Shown here in pieces: positions 9,193 to 18,630 of a stretch of 64,000 bases of DNA (position 1 is the first letter of the stretch; each line of letters opens with the position of its first letter). The notes beneath the pieces were generated by a model. The model did not search any database. It worked only from the letters and a program-made list of their open reading frames with translations, and had not been told where the DNA came from. Position numbers and translations under genes: made by a program. Where the stretch lies: the NCBI GenBank assembly GCA_964647545.1, contig CAZYHS010000006.1:10927-74926 (forward strand), read 5' to 3'. This DNA comes from CAZYHS01 sp964647545. Its GTDB lineage: Bacteria > UBA10199 > GCA-002796325 > 1-14-0-20-49-13.

Positions 9193-9221
9193 TAGACAAT
9201 TATCCGGCTGGACGATAAAAT
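9193..9221 (+). promoter_or_regulatory. Promoter of the TSP3 gene pair
   Basis: TAGACA (9193-9198), 17 bp spacer, TAAAAT (9216-9221), followed by a leader of about 50 nt and a GGAGGGGG ribosome binding site before the ATG at 9280. This gene has a conventional leader, unlike many others here. Confidence 0.6.
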
Positions 9222-9279
9222 CTGAAAAAGACGCATAATGACTTGATCTTTAGCCGCGGCGTGAACATGGAGGGGGTAT

Positions 9280-12200
9280 ATGCTTGGAATTGTTAAGTGT
9301 TTTATTGCTTGCGCGATTCTGTTTTTTTTCTCTTCCACCGGTTTCGCAGGAAATCCAAAAATATGCAATTTAGATACCGACTGCCCCCAGCCGCAGTGCA
9401 CTTGTATCGAATTTCAGACCGGCAAATTTTGCTCCGGCATGCTTAGCGAGTCGAAAGATATCGACGCCGATTGTCTGTTGGATATTCAAGACAATTGCCC
9501 GAACAATTATAATCCCGAACAGATCGATACAGATAACGACGGGAGGGGTGACCTCTGCGACAACTGTCCGAACTATCCAAATTCTGAACAAGCCGATTTC
9601 GATGCCGACGGTCGCGGCGACGATTGCGACAATTGCGTTTGGAACGCGAACCCGAATCAGGCAGATGCCGACAACGACGGTTTTGGCGATGCCTGCGAAT
9701 GTAGTGACACCGAAAGTAACCCGTACATCTTCGGTGGGCTCGATGTTTGCACAAACGCCTCAACTTTAAACGAGGTCGTTTGTTCGGTCTTAAACGGTAA
9801 AGCTATAAAAGATGCGATCGCGATTTCTTGCCCTAGCAATGTTTGCTCGAACGGAAAATGCGAGCTGGGGTCGCTTCCCGATCAAGACAACGACGGCAAG
9901 ACCGACAACGTTGACAATTGCCCGACAGTTGCAAATCCCGACCAAGCCGATTCTGACGACGATGGAATAGGTGACGCGTGCGATCCCGATAATCAACCGG
10001 TCCCCGAAGACGCTGACGGCGACGGCATTGTCAACACAGAGGATAATTGCCCGTTCAGCGTCAATCCCGACCAGAAAGATTCTAATAATAACGGCGTTGG
10101 CGATGCATGTGAAGAGGTCGACACAGGTGATCCCGAAGGGCCGGCCGACCCCACAATGAAGGAAGATAATTGCGACTACAAAGACGAGAAAACCATTCAC
10201 TTGAACTCATGGAGCACGGCCAATCTTTACGCCGCAATAGTTGCCCCTTATCGCTATGTCGTTGCCGGTGAAGGCGGAAATATCGTTCAAAAATTTGGAG
10301 ACAACGGCATCTGGACGAAAATGCCTAATCCTTGGAAATCAACCGGAATAACACCGATGGCAGGTCTTGCCGACAGAAGCGTCACCGACATTGCCGTGGC
10401 CTCATCGGAAGGAATAAATCTGTCGGTAGTTGTAACTACCGCATCGGGATGGCTTTTTCGCGGCGACTTTAGCGGTCAAAGCGACTTGACGTGGAAACCG
10501 GAAGGACCAAACGGCGCCGGAGATAAGAGCCCCTTTGCGCGCGCACTTTTTGGCGTCACAAAAGACGGACATAATTTGTGGGTCGTCGGCGCGGACGGCG
10601 CGATCTGGTCCAAATTCCGCACATGGCGCAAGCACGAACCGTTCAAAATGCAGGCCGCGCAAGGGGACGTTTATCCCTACTCGAAGATTGTTTTCCGCGA
10701 CGTCGCCGCAAAGGACGGCGTTGTGTGGGTTGTCGGAGATAACGGCGTAGTTCTCAAGTTCGCGGACGGAGTCTGGCAGAAAATAACGCTCCCTGTCCCC
10801 GGCGTAGCATCAAACGCGGGCGATCTTAGAACTGTTTGGTTCGACGGCTCGCGCACGGTCATCGGCGGCAATGCAGGCAAAATATATGTCAGCACGAACG
10901 GGGTGACGTTTGCGCAGGAGGCCGAGCTATCCGGCGTAGGCTCGGTCTTGAACATTTCGGGAGAAAACTACAACTCTCTTTATGCCGTCGGAACGAACAG
11001 CGCTCTCTACAAAAAGGGCGGCGCAGTTTGGGATAAGATCGGTCTTCCTTACCCGAACACTTTGACCGCCGCCGCGGTGCATGACGGCAAAATGCTGGCT
11101 GCGGGGATCAACGGCAGCATCTACAATTTTAAAAATGGCCAGCTTGAGGTCGAACAGCTTAAACGCAACGACATCGCAGAGAAAGACTGGACAAAGAACG
11201 CGTGGCGCACTCTCTTCGAACTCAAATATGAGAAGAGCGGTGATTACGACGCCTACGTAGGCGGCGATGATCTGGCCGTCGCAAGAATTTATCGGGGCGA
11301 TAACAAAGAAGACCTGTTTGACGTGATTTACAGCGATGAAAACCACCTGCCGTTTAGTGTCGCCACCGACATGTCGAAACAGCCGGCTTCACAGGGATCT
11401 GCTTTGTCAGTGGCCTCGAAGACCTTCGGCGCGTTTCAGAACTTCGCTCAAAGGGTTAAAAACTTTGTCGGCAAGGGAGCCGGCGTCGCATCTTTTAGCG
11501 TTCCGGTCTTTGTTTTTGACTCGGGGCGGGATATCAACGACCTTTATGTCTCTTCCGGTTCGACGATCTTCGCCGTTGGCCGCATTCCCTACGTTTTGAA
11601 GATCGCCAACGGAGAAATCGGCAAAATAAAGATTCCGCTGCCAAGTCAGGGATTAAGCGGAATAGCCGATATGCGCACTGTTCGTAAGCTCTCCGATGAC
11701 GAGCTTGTGGTTGCCGGGAATCTTGGCGCGTTCGCGCTTTCGTTCGACGATGCAATGACGAAGTTGCAGACGCAGCAAATCGAAAAGGTTCAAGTGGCCG
11801 ACAGGTTTTTTTCCGGTGTTTATTTTATCGGGACGAACGGGTCTCTTTATGGAAGCGATTTTGCGCCGTTCGAACCGGAATATTTCAGCATCGACAAGGT
11901 CATGGTGCTGAAAAACACAGACGACGACACAAAGTACGGAAAGATATCATTCATCGGCGAGGTTGACGGCAAATCTTTTATGGCTGTTGCGAAGCAGGTT
12001 GGGTCGTGGAAGAGGGTCGAAGTCCCAAACGGAGCCAAGGCCCTTGGCGTCGAGCCGTTCTATCATAAAATCTACCGCGATTACACGTGGCCTGCGCCGG
12101 ATATCAAAAAGATCATTCATGGAGAAGTTGTCTATGGCGAGAAGGGGATGGTGAATGTTCGCTTCAACTATGGATGGAAGTCAGTCGATACGGGCAATCA

Positions 12201-12360
12201 AGATGGCTCGATCCCTGAAGATTTCTATGACGGTTTCTATTCGATGCAGAATCACGTCGATCTGACCGATAAAAAATTCGACATAGTCGCAGATGTTATC
12301 GCCGTTGGCGGTCACAACGACATCATAAAATCTCATTTTAAATATGAGTGCAAATTCTGA
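9280..12360 (+). CDS. Secreted TSP3-repeat and beta-propeller-like protein
   Basis: 1026 residues. A signal peptide (ACAILFFFSSTGFAG) precedes a Cys/Asp-rich N-terminal domain with two blocks of thrombospondin type 3 calcium-binding repeats (IDTDNDGRGDLCDNCPN and relatives at about 60-135, then 200-280). The remaining 700 residues hold recurring motifs such as VVAGEGGNIVQKFG, VVGDNGVVLKFADG and AVGTNSALYKKGG, which look like blades of a Ycf48/WD40-type beta-propeller. It should fold with bound calcium outside the inner membrane. The role is not known. GGAGGGGG lies just upstream. It is followed 29 nt later by a second TSP3 gene, so the two probably form an operon. Confidence 0.85.
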   Translation: MLGIVKCFIACAILFFFSSTGFAGNPKICNLDTDCPQPQCTCIEFQTGKFCSGMLSESKDIDADCLLDIQDNCPNNYNPEQIDTDNDGRGDLCDNCPNYPNSEQADFDADGRGDDCDNCVWNANPNQADADNDGFGDACECSDTESNPYIFGGLDVCTNASTLNEVVCSVLNGKAIKDAIAISCPSNVCSNGKCELGSLPDQDNDGKTDNVDNCPTVANPDQADSDDDGIGDACDPDNQPVPEDADGDGIVNTEDNCPFSVNPDQKDSNNNGVGDACEEVDTGDPEGPADPTMKEDNCDYKDEKTIHLNSWSTANLYAAIVAPYRYVVAGEGGNIVQKFGDNGIWTKMPNPWKSTGITPMAGLADRSVTDIAVASSEGINLSVVVTTASGWLFRGDFSGQSDLTWKPEGPNGAGDKSPFARALFGVTKDGHNLWVVGADGAIWSKFRTWRKHEPFKMQAAQGDVYPYSKIVFRDVAAKDGVVWVVGDNGVVLKFADGVWQKITLPVPGVASNAGDLRTVWFDGSRTVIGGNAGKIYVSTNGVTFAQEAELSGVGSVLNISGENYNSLYAVGTNSALYKKGGAVWDKIGLPYPNTLTAAAVHDGKMLAAGINGSIYNFKNGQLEVEQLKRNDIAEKDWTKNAWRTLFELKYEKSGDYDAYVGGDDLAVARIYRGDNKEDLFDVIYSDENHLPFSVATDMSKQPASQGSALSVASKTFGAFQNFAQRVKNFVGKGAGVASFSVPVFVFDSGRDINDLYVSSGSTIFAVGRIPYVLKIANGEIGKIKIPLPSQGLSGIADMRTVRKLSDDELVVAGNLGAFALSFDDAMTKLQTQQIEKVQVADRFFSGVYFIGTNGSLYGSDFAPFEPEYFSIDKVMVLKNTDDDTKYGKISFIGEVDGKSFMAVAKQVGSWKRVEVPNGAKALGVEPFYHKIYRDYTWPAPDIKKIIHGEVVYGEKGMVNVRFNYGWKSVDTGNQDGSIPEDFYDGFYSMQNHVDLTDKKFDIVADVIAVGGHNDIIKSHFKYECKF

Positions 12361-12389
12361 GGCTCAAATATTTTTCGAGGAAGAGCGAT

Positions 12390-14702
12390 ATGAGAACTGT
12401 TAAATCTATTTTCGGTGCAGTAATGCTTTTTGCGCTTTCATCGAGCGTGATGTGCGGGCTTGCATCGGCCGCCGACTTTAAGTCGATAGACACACGGCCT
12501 AAACAATCAATTTTAGAACGAGCGAAGAAATATTTGACCGGCGTTAAATATCAGTCCGAGCGATGCTGGGGCAATCAGGTCGAACTTTACACCGAAAGCA
12601 TCTTTGGGTCTAAGTGGAACAACTCGGCCGTCCTAAAAGTGTGTTCGCCGGCCGAAATTTGCGTGACTCCCGTGGGTGATATTAAAACTCCGTCCGGCAA
12701 GTCCGAATGTGTGAAGCCCGATTTTATCGAGGCGACAAAAGAGTGCGCCGACTTCGATGTAAAAAAAGTTACGATCGGTCTTTTGGGAAATATCGTGAGC
12801 TGGGACCAGAAGTGTATGAACGACACGCCTTTCTGCGTGCTCGGCGAATGCGTTAAAGATTTGCCTGAATATTGCGCCGACAGCGACGCCGGTGTTTTCC
12901 TGCAGGATGGAACTTTTCTAAAACGCGGCGTGATCGAACAGGCGCTCTACAAAGGGAGCGTAAAGCAACACAACCCGAAGGGGGATGAAAATACAAAGCT
13001 CGACGAATGCAAGGGCGATGTAACGGTGAACGGCGCGGTCAAGTCGATGATCCACGAGCTCTATTGTGAAGGGACAAAGCGCGAGTTCAAGTCGATCGAT
13101 TGCTCGTCGATAAAAGCCGGTGCAAAGTGCGTTGACGACAGGACTCTCGGCGCCAAATGCGATATCGACCCCGCAACTCTTCCCGACGCTGACGGCGACG
13201 GACGCCCCGACATGTTCGATAATTGTAAAACGAAGCCAAATCCCGACCAGAAAGATACCGATGGCGACGGCGTTGGCGACGTGTGCGATAATTGTTCATC
13301 TAAATCTAATTCAGACCAGCTCGATTCAGATGCCGATCTAAAAGGCGATGCGTGCGACAACTGCCCGAACGTTGCAAACTTCGACCAGCTCGACGCAAAT
13401 AGTAACGGCATTGGCGACGCGTGTGATGAGGTTGTGACGTTCGTGAAGAGATTCGATCTGCAATCTCATGATCAAGCAAGATATGCCGAGCAGACAAAAG
13501 ATGGCGGATACATTGTGGCCGGTAGCTCTTATGGGGAATATAATCAGTCATCGCATGAGTACGATAATATGCAGACTGTTGTGTTAAAACTTGATGTGAA
13601 TGGCTCTATTGTTTGGCAGAAGAAAATCGCTGCGCATGCTGTCGGTACCATACATCAGACGCCAGATGGCGGATACATACTGTCTGGTATGAAAAACTTT
13701 CATGAGCTCGGGGAAAACGGTATTTTGCTCCGTTTGAGCTCGGCTGGTGATGTTATTTGGTCGAAACGCTTATATTCTACTTTCGTGGATTCCGGTACTG
13801 GTTCGAATGATTATCTCGCTGACGCAAAACAGATAGGCGACGGCGGGTTTATTGTTATTGGCAGAAATACTCTTGGTTCATTTTTGACTAAGACTGACGG
13901 GCTGGGAGTTTATCAGTGGCATAAATATCTTAAGGGTATTGCGTTCAATGCGGTCGTTGAAAATTTTGATGGTAGTTTTTTTGTAGGGGGATATGCCGAA
14001 TCGGCCAAAGCAGCCGTGCTGATCAAGTTTTCAGAGGTTGGCGAGATATTATGGCAGAGACGATACAAAGGAATAGATGTTCTTCGAAGCATGATAGGCG
14101 GTATTGCACTTGTTCCAAATGACAGCGGGCTTGTTCTTGTCGGAGGTATTGCGGCTACTGCGGATTATTCTGAAAATCCACCAAATATTGGCATTCAATA
14201 CAATGACACTGTTTGGGTCGCCCGGATCACTTCTGACGGGCAGATAGTTTGGCAAAAACGTATTACTCCTATGGGGGTTGGTAGGGGGGTGGGTGTAACC
14301 GTAACAAATGACGGAGATCTTCTACTATTGGGTTATTACGGCCCGCAATCGAAATTGCATAGGTTAGATTTTAATGGGAATGCAACTTTATCTGCGGAGT
14401 TTGGTTATCATCTTGGCCCAATCAATTCGATCAATGCCACCAAAGACGGAGGTTTAATTGTTGCATCTTCTCTATCGAATGAAAGTGATATGGTTGTCAT
14501 GAAGATCTCTCCTTCATTTGACCAGCCGACAGTTGATTGCATCTCACGTTCCATTTACGCATCGCCTGGGAGCCCCGAATCAAATGCTGCTACAATCACC
14601 CATCCACAATCAGCGGGTGAGGTTATGCTAACCGGAGCCAGTTTTGAGACAAATTTTGTCGACGCTGGCGTGACCGAAATAAATATCTGCCAAGGCCTCT
14701 AA
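12390..14702 (+). CDS. Secreted TSP3-repeat protein with DGGYI propeller-type repeats
   Basis: About 770 residues from the ATG at 12390, chosen because GAGGAAGAG lies just upstream and it begins a signal peptide ending near GLASA. A Cys-rich domain (about 25-265) is followed by TSP3 repeats (DADGDGRPDMFDNCKTKPNP onward) and then repeats of the TKDGGYIVAGSS type, seen again as TPDGGYILSGM and GDGGFIVIGR, likely a beta-propeller. The last 1.2 kb looks more AT-rich than the first part, so the propeller may have a different origin from the TSP3 half. It is a paralogue in architecture, not a close copy, of the gene before it. Confidence 0.82.
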   Translation: MRTVKSIFGAVMLFALSSSVMCGLASAADFKSIDTRPKQSILERAKKYLTGVKYQSERCWGNQVELYTESIFGSKWNNSAVLKVCSPAEICVTPVGDIKTPSGKSECVKPDFIEATKECADFDVKKVTIGLLGNIVSWDQKCMNDTPFCVLGECVKDLPEYCADSDAGVFLQDGTFLKRGVIEQALYKGSVKQHNPKGDENTKLDECKGDVTVNGAVKSMIHELYCEGTKREFKSIDCSSIKAGAKCVDDRTLGAKCDIDPATLPDADGDGRPDMFDNCKTKPNPDQKDTDGDGVGDVCDNCSSKSNSDQLDSDADLKGDACDNCPNVANFDQLDANSNGIGDACDEVVTFVKRFDLQSHDQARYAEQTKDGGYIVAGSSYGEYNQSSHEYDNMQTVVLKLDVNGSIVWQKKIAAHAVGTIHQTPDGGYILSGMKNFHELGENGILLRLSSAGDVIWSKRLYSTFVDSGTGSNDYLADAKQIGDGGFIVIGRNTLGSFLTKTDGLGVYQWHKYLKGIAFNAVVENFDGSFFVGGYAESAKAAVLIKFSEVGEILWQRRYKGIDVLRSMIGGIALVPNDSGLVLVGGIAATADYSENPPNIGIQYNDTVWVARITSDGQIVWQKRITPMGVGRGVGVTVTNDGDLLLLGYYGPQSKLHRLDFNGNATLSAEFGYHLGPINSINATKDGGLIVASSLSNESDMVVMKISPSFDQPTVDCISRSIYASPGSPESNAATITHPQSAGEVMLTGASFETNFVDAGVTEINICQGL

Positions 14703-14731
14703 AACAGGGATAATTTTCTCGTTCCAACCCC

Positions 14732-14760
14732 TTGACATGATGGGAGGTTTCGAGTAGTAG
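14732..14760 (+). promoter_or_regulatory. guaB promoter, probably leaderless
   Basis: A perfect TTGACA (14732-14737), 17 bp spacer and a weak -10 TAGTAG (14755-14760) end 6 nt before the guaB ATG, so transcription would start at or next to the A of the ATG. The GGGAGG nearby lies inside the spacer and cannot serve as a ribosome binding site on that transcript. Confidence 0.6.
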
Positions 14761-14766
14761 CCCCGC

Positions 14767-16224
14767 ATGTTTGACATCAAAGAAGCACTCACTTTTGACG
14801 ATGTCCTCTTAATCCCAGCCGAATCTAGCGTTTTGCCCAAGGACGCCGACCTCTCCACGCGCCTGACGAAGGGGATCAGTCTTGCACTCCCCATTGTGTC
14901 GTCAGCTATGGACACGGTTACCGAATCCCAGACGGCAATTGCTATGGCTCAGGAAGGCGGCATCGGTATCATCCACAGAAATTTTACGATCGAGGCGCAA
15001 GCCGCCGAAGTCAGGCGTGTAAAACGTTTCGAGTCGGGAATTGTTTTCGATCCCGTGACGATCTCTCCCGAAAAGACCATCGGCGAGGCAATTGAACTCA
15101 GCCGCAGTTTAAACGTCAGCGGTTTTCCGGTGGTCGAACACGGAAAGCTGGTCGGCATTTTGACCAGCCGCGACATCGGCGCCGCACGTGATTTTAACCA
15201 AAAGGTCACGTCGGTCATGACGCCGCTTGCGAAAATGGTCATTCTTAAAGAAGGCTCGCCGATCGATTCGGCCAAAGGCCTTTTGACCGAACACCGCATC
15301 GAAAAACTTCCGGTGGTCACTTCCGACGGCGAACTCAAAGGACTTGTGACCATCAAAGATCTGCAAAAGCAGACGTCGAATCCTTTTGCCACGCGTGATT
15401 CTAAAGGCCGCCTGCGTTGCGGTGCGGCAATTGGCGCCGGCTCAAAAGATATCGACCGCGCGGCCGCTTTAATTGACGCGGGCGTTGACGTGATAGTCAT
15501 CGACACGGCTCACGGTCATTCGGCAGGCGTTATCGAAACCGTTAAAATTTTCAAAAAGACATTTAAAGATACCGAACTCATCGCAGGAAATATTGCAACT
15601 GCCGATGCCGCAGAGGCCCTCATTAAAGCAGGAGCCGACGCTATCAAGGTCGGCATCGGTCCCGGCTCAATTTGCACAACGCGCATTGTTGCCGGAGTCG
15701 GCATGCCGCAAATGACGGCAATTTACGACTGCGCTCAGGTCGCAAGAAAGAAGGGCGTTTGCGTAATTGGCGACGGCGGAATTAAATATTCGGGCGACAT
15801 TGTGAAGGCGCTGGCTGTCGGCGCCGACTCTATCATGATCGGTTCGCTCTTTGCAGGAACAGACGAAGCTCCCGGCGAAATTTTCCAGTACCAAGGCAGA
15901 ACCTACAAGAGTTATCGCGGCATGGGTAGCCTCGCGGCGATGAACAAAGGTAGCAAAGAGAGATATTTTCAGGGGCATGTCACCGAAGCTGAAAAGTTCG
16001 TCCCCGAAGGCGTTGAAGGTCGCGTTCCCTACAAGGGCAAACTCACCAACGTTATTCATCAGCTCATGGGGGGATTAAAGAGCGGCATGGGTTACGTCGG
16101 CTGCAAGACGATCGAAGAGCTGAAAACAAAACCGAAGTTCGTTAAAATTTCGGCCGCAGGATTAAAAGAATCTCACGTGCACGACATTACGATCACAAAA
16201 GAAGCGCCGAATTATCACTTTTAA
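14767..16224 (+). CDS. guaB: Inosine-5'-monophosphate dehydrogenase
   Basis: 485 residues. GuaB oxidises IMP to XMP with NAD, the committed step to GMP. The N-terminus EALTFDDVLLIPAESSVLP, the catalytic Cys loop GPGSICTTRIVAGVG (Cys about 303), the paired CBS domains (about 95-205, SGFPVVEHGKLVGILTSRDI) and the flap motif YRGMGSLAAMNKGS are all present. guaA follows on the same strand, so both steps of GMP synthesis are encoded together; a 200 nt repeat-filled gap separates them. Confidence 0.97.
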   Translation: MFDIKEALTFDDVLLIPAESSVLPKDADLSTRLTKGISLALPIVSSAMDTVTESQTAIAMAQEGGIGIIHRNFTIEAQAAEVRRVKRFESGIVFDPVTISPEKTIGEAIELSRSLNVSGFPVVEHGKLVGILTSRDIGAARDFNQKVTSVMTPLAKMVILKEGSPIDSAKGLLTEHRIEKLPVVTSDGELKGLVTIKDLQKQTSNPFATRDSKGRLRCGAAIGAGSKDIDRAAALIDAGVDVIVIDTAHGHSAGVIETVKIFKKTFKDTELIAGNIATADAAEALIKAGADAIKVGIGPGSICTTRIVAGVGMPQMTAIYDCAQVARKKGVCVIGDGGIKYSGDIVKALAVGADSIMIGSLFAGTDEAPGEIFQYQGRTYKSYRGMGSLAAMNKGSKERYFQGHVTEAEKFVPEGVEGRVPYKGKLTNVIHQLMGGLKSGMGYVGCKTIEELKTKPKFVKISAAGLKESHVHDITITKEAPNYHF

Positions 16225-16228
16225 TACG

Positions 16229-16264
16229 GTTTGGCCGGTTAATTCTGTTAGTTCGGTTTAGTTT
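16229..16264. repeat. Family C array after guaB
   Basis: Units of the GGTTAATTCTGTTAGTTCGG type directly follow the guaB stop codon and abut a family A element. Confidence 0.6.
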
Positions 16265-16335
16265 GTCATCCCCGAGGTCGTAATCGGGGATCTAGCGGTT
16301 ACACCGAGTTTCCCGCTTAAAGCCGCGGGAATTAC
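16265..16335. repeat. Family A palindromic element
   Basis: Begins GTCATCCCCGAGG and ends CCGCGGGAATTAC, with an internal hairpin (CCCCGAGG/AATCGGGG). It is one of several roughly 70-87 bp copies with GTCATYCCC/GGGRATGAC ends. Confidence 0.7.
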
Positions 16336-16343
16336 TAATTTCA

Positions 16344-16415
16344 GTCATTGCGAGGCCGTAGGGCCGAAGCAATCCAGTGCGTAAACGAGATCGCTTCGCT
16401 GACGCTCGCAATGAC
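16344..16415. repeat. Family B palindromic element
   Basis: Starts GTCATTGCGAGGCC and ends CGCTCGCAATGAC, giving terminal inverted repeats of about 11 bp around GAAGCAATCCAG and GATCGCTTCGCT. It lies 9 bp before the guaA start codon, so it forms the immediate guaA leader. Confidence 0.75.
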
Positions 16416-16424
16416 CTAAACTTT

Positions 16425-17981
16425 ATGGACAAAATTCTAGTGCTCGATTTCGGTTCGCAAACTACACAGCTCATCGCCCGCCGCATTCGCGATTTTCAGG
16501 TCTATTCTGAAATTCATCCTTTCAATATGCCGCTGGCCGAGATTAAAAAATTCGCTCCTAAAGGAATTATTCTTTCGGGAAGTCCGGCGCGCGTTATCGA
16601 AGACAACGTGCCGCGTCTTGATGACGAAGTTTTAAAACTTGGCGTCCCCGTCATGGGAATTTGCTACGGTATGCAGGAGATCAGCCGGATATTGGGCGGC
16701 GGAATTGCGGCCGCAAGGACCCGTGAATACGGATTTTCCGAAGTTGAGGCAGACCCAAGGTCGAAACTTTTAGCCGGTGTCGGCAAGGGGGATGTTTCAT
16801 CGACCGCGTGGATGAGCCACAACGACATCGTCGATCGAGTCCCCGAAGGTTTTTTCATCTCCGGCATAACAAAAGATTGTCCGGTTGCGGCAATGGAGAG
16901 CTTCGACGGAATGTTCATGGGGACGCAGTTTCACCCTGAAGTTACACACTCAAAGTGCGGCCCACAAATCCTGAAGAATTTTACGTTTGAGATTTGCAAG
17001 TGCAAGCCGTCGTGGACGATGAAGTCGTTCATTGAAAAAGAGACCGAACGCATTCGCGAAGTTGTCGGAAAAGATCACGTGATTTTGGGTCTCTCCGGCG
17101 GCGTCGATTCAAGTGTCGCGGGGATTTTAATTAACAACGCAATTGGCAAACAGCTGACATGCATTTTTGTCGACAACGGGCTTCTCAGAAAAGACGAAGC
17201 CAAAAAAGTCGAAAAGATGTTCAAAGATAATTTCAAGCTCAACCTCGTTTGTGTCGATGCGAGCGAAAAGTTTTTGACCGAATTAAAAGATGTCATCGAT
17301 CCGGAAAAGAAACGAAAAATCATCGGTCGCGTTTTCATCGAGGTTTTTGAAGAAGAGGCGAGGCGTATCGAAAAAGAGCAGGGGCACAAGGCGACTTTCC
17401 TTGCTCAAGGAACGCTCTATCCCGACGTGATCGAAAGCGTGTCGTTCCGCGGGCCGTCGTGCACAATTAAGAGCCATCACAACGTCGGCGGGCTTCCCGA
17501 AAAAATGGGACTTAAACTTCTCGAGCCGCTGCGCGAGCTCTTCAAAGACGAAGTGCGCGAACTTGGCCGTGAACTTGGCATGCCGGAAGATGTCATCGGG
17601 CGTCAGCCGTTTCCCGGACCGGGGCTTGCGGTGAGGCTTATCGGGCCGATGGTGAAAAAAGATCTCGATCTTTTGCGCGAGGCCGACGATATTTTAATCC
17701 GCGAAATCAAAGCGGCGGGGCTCTACAATAAAATCTGGCAATCGTTTTGCGTGCTGCTGCCGATCCAAACTGTCGGCGTTATGGGTGACGAGCGGACTTA
17801 CGAGAGAGTCGTGGCGGTTCGCGCCGTTCATTCGACCGACGGCATGAGCGCCGACTGGGTCGAGTTGCCTTACGACCTCATGCGCAAAATTTCGAACGAA
17901 ATTATCAACTCTGTCCGCGGCATCAACCGTGTGGTGTACGACATCTCCAGCAAACCGCCGTCTACGATCGAGTGGGAATAG
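16425..17981 (+). CDS. guaA: GMP synthase (glutamine-hydrolysing)
   Basis: 518 residues. It aminates XMP to GMP using glutamine and ATP. The class I amidotransferase domain has the nucleophile Cys in MGICYGMQ (about 80) and HPEV (TQFHPEVTHS). The ATP pyrophosphatase P-loop is LSGGVDSS (about 222), and the C-terminal dimerisation domain ends KPPSTIEWE, as expected. I start at 16425 (MDKILVLDFGSQ); the longer frame begins inside a family B repeat and is spurious. No Shine-Dalgarno is visible. Confidence 0.97.
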   Translation: MDKILVLDFGSQTTQLIARRIRDFQVYSEIHPFNMPLAEIKKFAPKGIILSGSPARVIEDNVPRLDDEVLKLGVPVMGICYGMQEISRILGGGIAAARTREYGFSEVEADPRSKLLAGVGKGDVSSTAWMSHNDIVDRVPEGFFISGITKDCPVAAMESFDGMFMGTQFHPEVTHSKCGPQILKNFTFEICKCKPSWTMKSFIEKETERIREVVGKDHVILGLSGGVDSSVAGILINNAIGKQLTCIFVDNGLLRKDEAKKVEKMFKDNFKLNLVCVDASEKFLTELKDVIDPEKKRKIIGRVFIEVFEEEARRIEKEQGHKATFLAQGTLYPDVIESVSFRGPSCTIKSHHNVGGLPEKMGLKLLEPLRELFKDEVRELGRELGMPEDVIGRQPFPGPGLAVRLIGPMVKKDLDLLREADDILIREIKAAGLYNKIWQSFCVLLPIQTVGVMGDERTYERVVAVRAVHSTDGMSADWVELPYDLMRKISNEIINSVRGINRVVYDISSKPPSTIEWE

Positions 17982-18090
17982 TGAGCGTAAGTTTTCGCCA
18001 CTTGCGTCATTGCGAGCGTTAGCGAAGCAATCCCCCTCGCCAAGCCCGTCATTCCCGAGGTCTTAATCGGGAATCTCCCTTCCGCTCCAC

Positions 18091-18368
18091 ACCGCATTAG
18101 GAATTTCTTGCGCTTTGTCAAAGCTCGCTAAGTTAATTACGCGTAAGCCAAGCCAAGAACCGCTATTGCAATAACGAGAGCGTTTGTCCTGCCCATCCTC
18201 ATTGTACCGCTTGAGACTTAACGTGAAATCACGACAGCGGGGCCCGCCCGCTAACGCCTGAGCGTAGCGATGGCGGGCGGGTAGAACATGGCGCGGTTCT
18301 AAGGCATTGGCTTTGAAAATTTATGACACTCGCTTTGAACTGCAGCCGCAATAAATCCCTAAAGCGGC
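18091..18368. repeat. Family D element, copy 1 (diverged, with nested hairpin)
   Basis: Homologous to the two 239 bp copies at 58478 and 59301. The left terminal repeat is decayed (CCGCATTAGG) and the right is intact (CCCTAAAGCGGC). It is longer by 39 nt because a separate hairpin (CCCGCCCGCTAACG ... GGCGGGCGGG, about 18242-18281) has inserted near the middle. It contains a 21-codon micro-ORF on the minus strand. Confidence 0.75.
18137..18202 (-). CDS. Micro-ORF in family D copy 1, hydrophobic peptide (uncertain)
   Basis: A possible 21-residue peptide starting MRMGRTNALV and ending VLGLAYA. The other two family D copies encode the same peptide plus PTT. It resembles a signal peptide ending in an AxA site, or a tiny membrane peptide such as a type I toxin. 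No Shine-Dalgarno is visible and the surrounding nucleotides are also conserved, so coding is not proven. Confidence 0.3.
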   Translation of the reverse strand: MRMGRTNALVIAIAVLGLAYA

Positions 18369-18479
18369 GCGTGACACTAGAACCCCGATTAAGACCTCGG
18401 GGATGACGTTCGGGGAATGTGCGGGGGATTCCGGATCTACGTCCGGAATGACAAAGAGGAGGCTGGAATGACTTGAAAA

Positions 18480-18570
18480 ACAGTTAATTCGGTTGTGTCG
18501 GTTAGGTCAGTTAGTTCAGTTAACTGACTAAACGGAAATAACGGAAATAACCGACTCAACTTACCTAACC
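18480..18570. repeat. Family C array with inverted halves
   Basis: Units of the GGTTAGGTCAGTTAGTTCAG type run into complement-type units (AACTGACTAAACGG, ACCGACTCAACTTACC). The two halves could pair as a long imperfect hairpin. Confidence 0.75.
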
Positions 18571-18587
18571 GATCCCACGATTATGCC

Positions 18588-18616
18588 TTGACTGTCGCCG
18601 CGATTAAAAGTTAAAC
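18588..18616 (+). promoter_or_regulatory. Putative dnaE promoter
   Basis: TTGACT (18588-18593), 17 bp spacer and a weak TTAAAC (18611-18616), 14 nt before the dnaE ATG. No Shine-Dalgarno lies between. Confidence 0.4.
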
Positions 18617-18630
18617 CGAGCCCACTTTCT

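Larger units (their letters stand above)
17982..18630. other. Repeat-filled intergenic region between guaA and dnaE
   Basis: About 650 nt without a conventional gene. In order it holds a family B half (from 18005), a family A half (from 18048), a family D element (18091-18368), family A fragments (18383-18475), a family C array (18480-18570) and the dnaE promoter region. Confidence 0.8.

Noticed and set aside
16377..16424. 16-codon N-terminal extension of guaA
   Set aside because: It is made of family B repeat sequence, while MDKILVLDFGSQ at 16425 is the family start.
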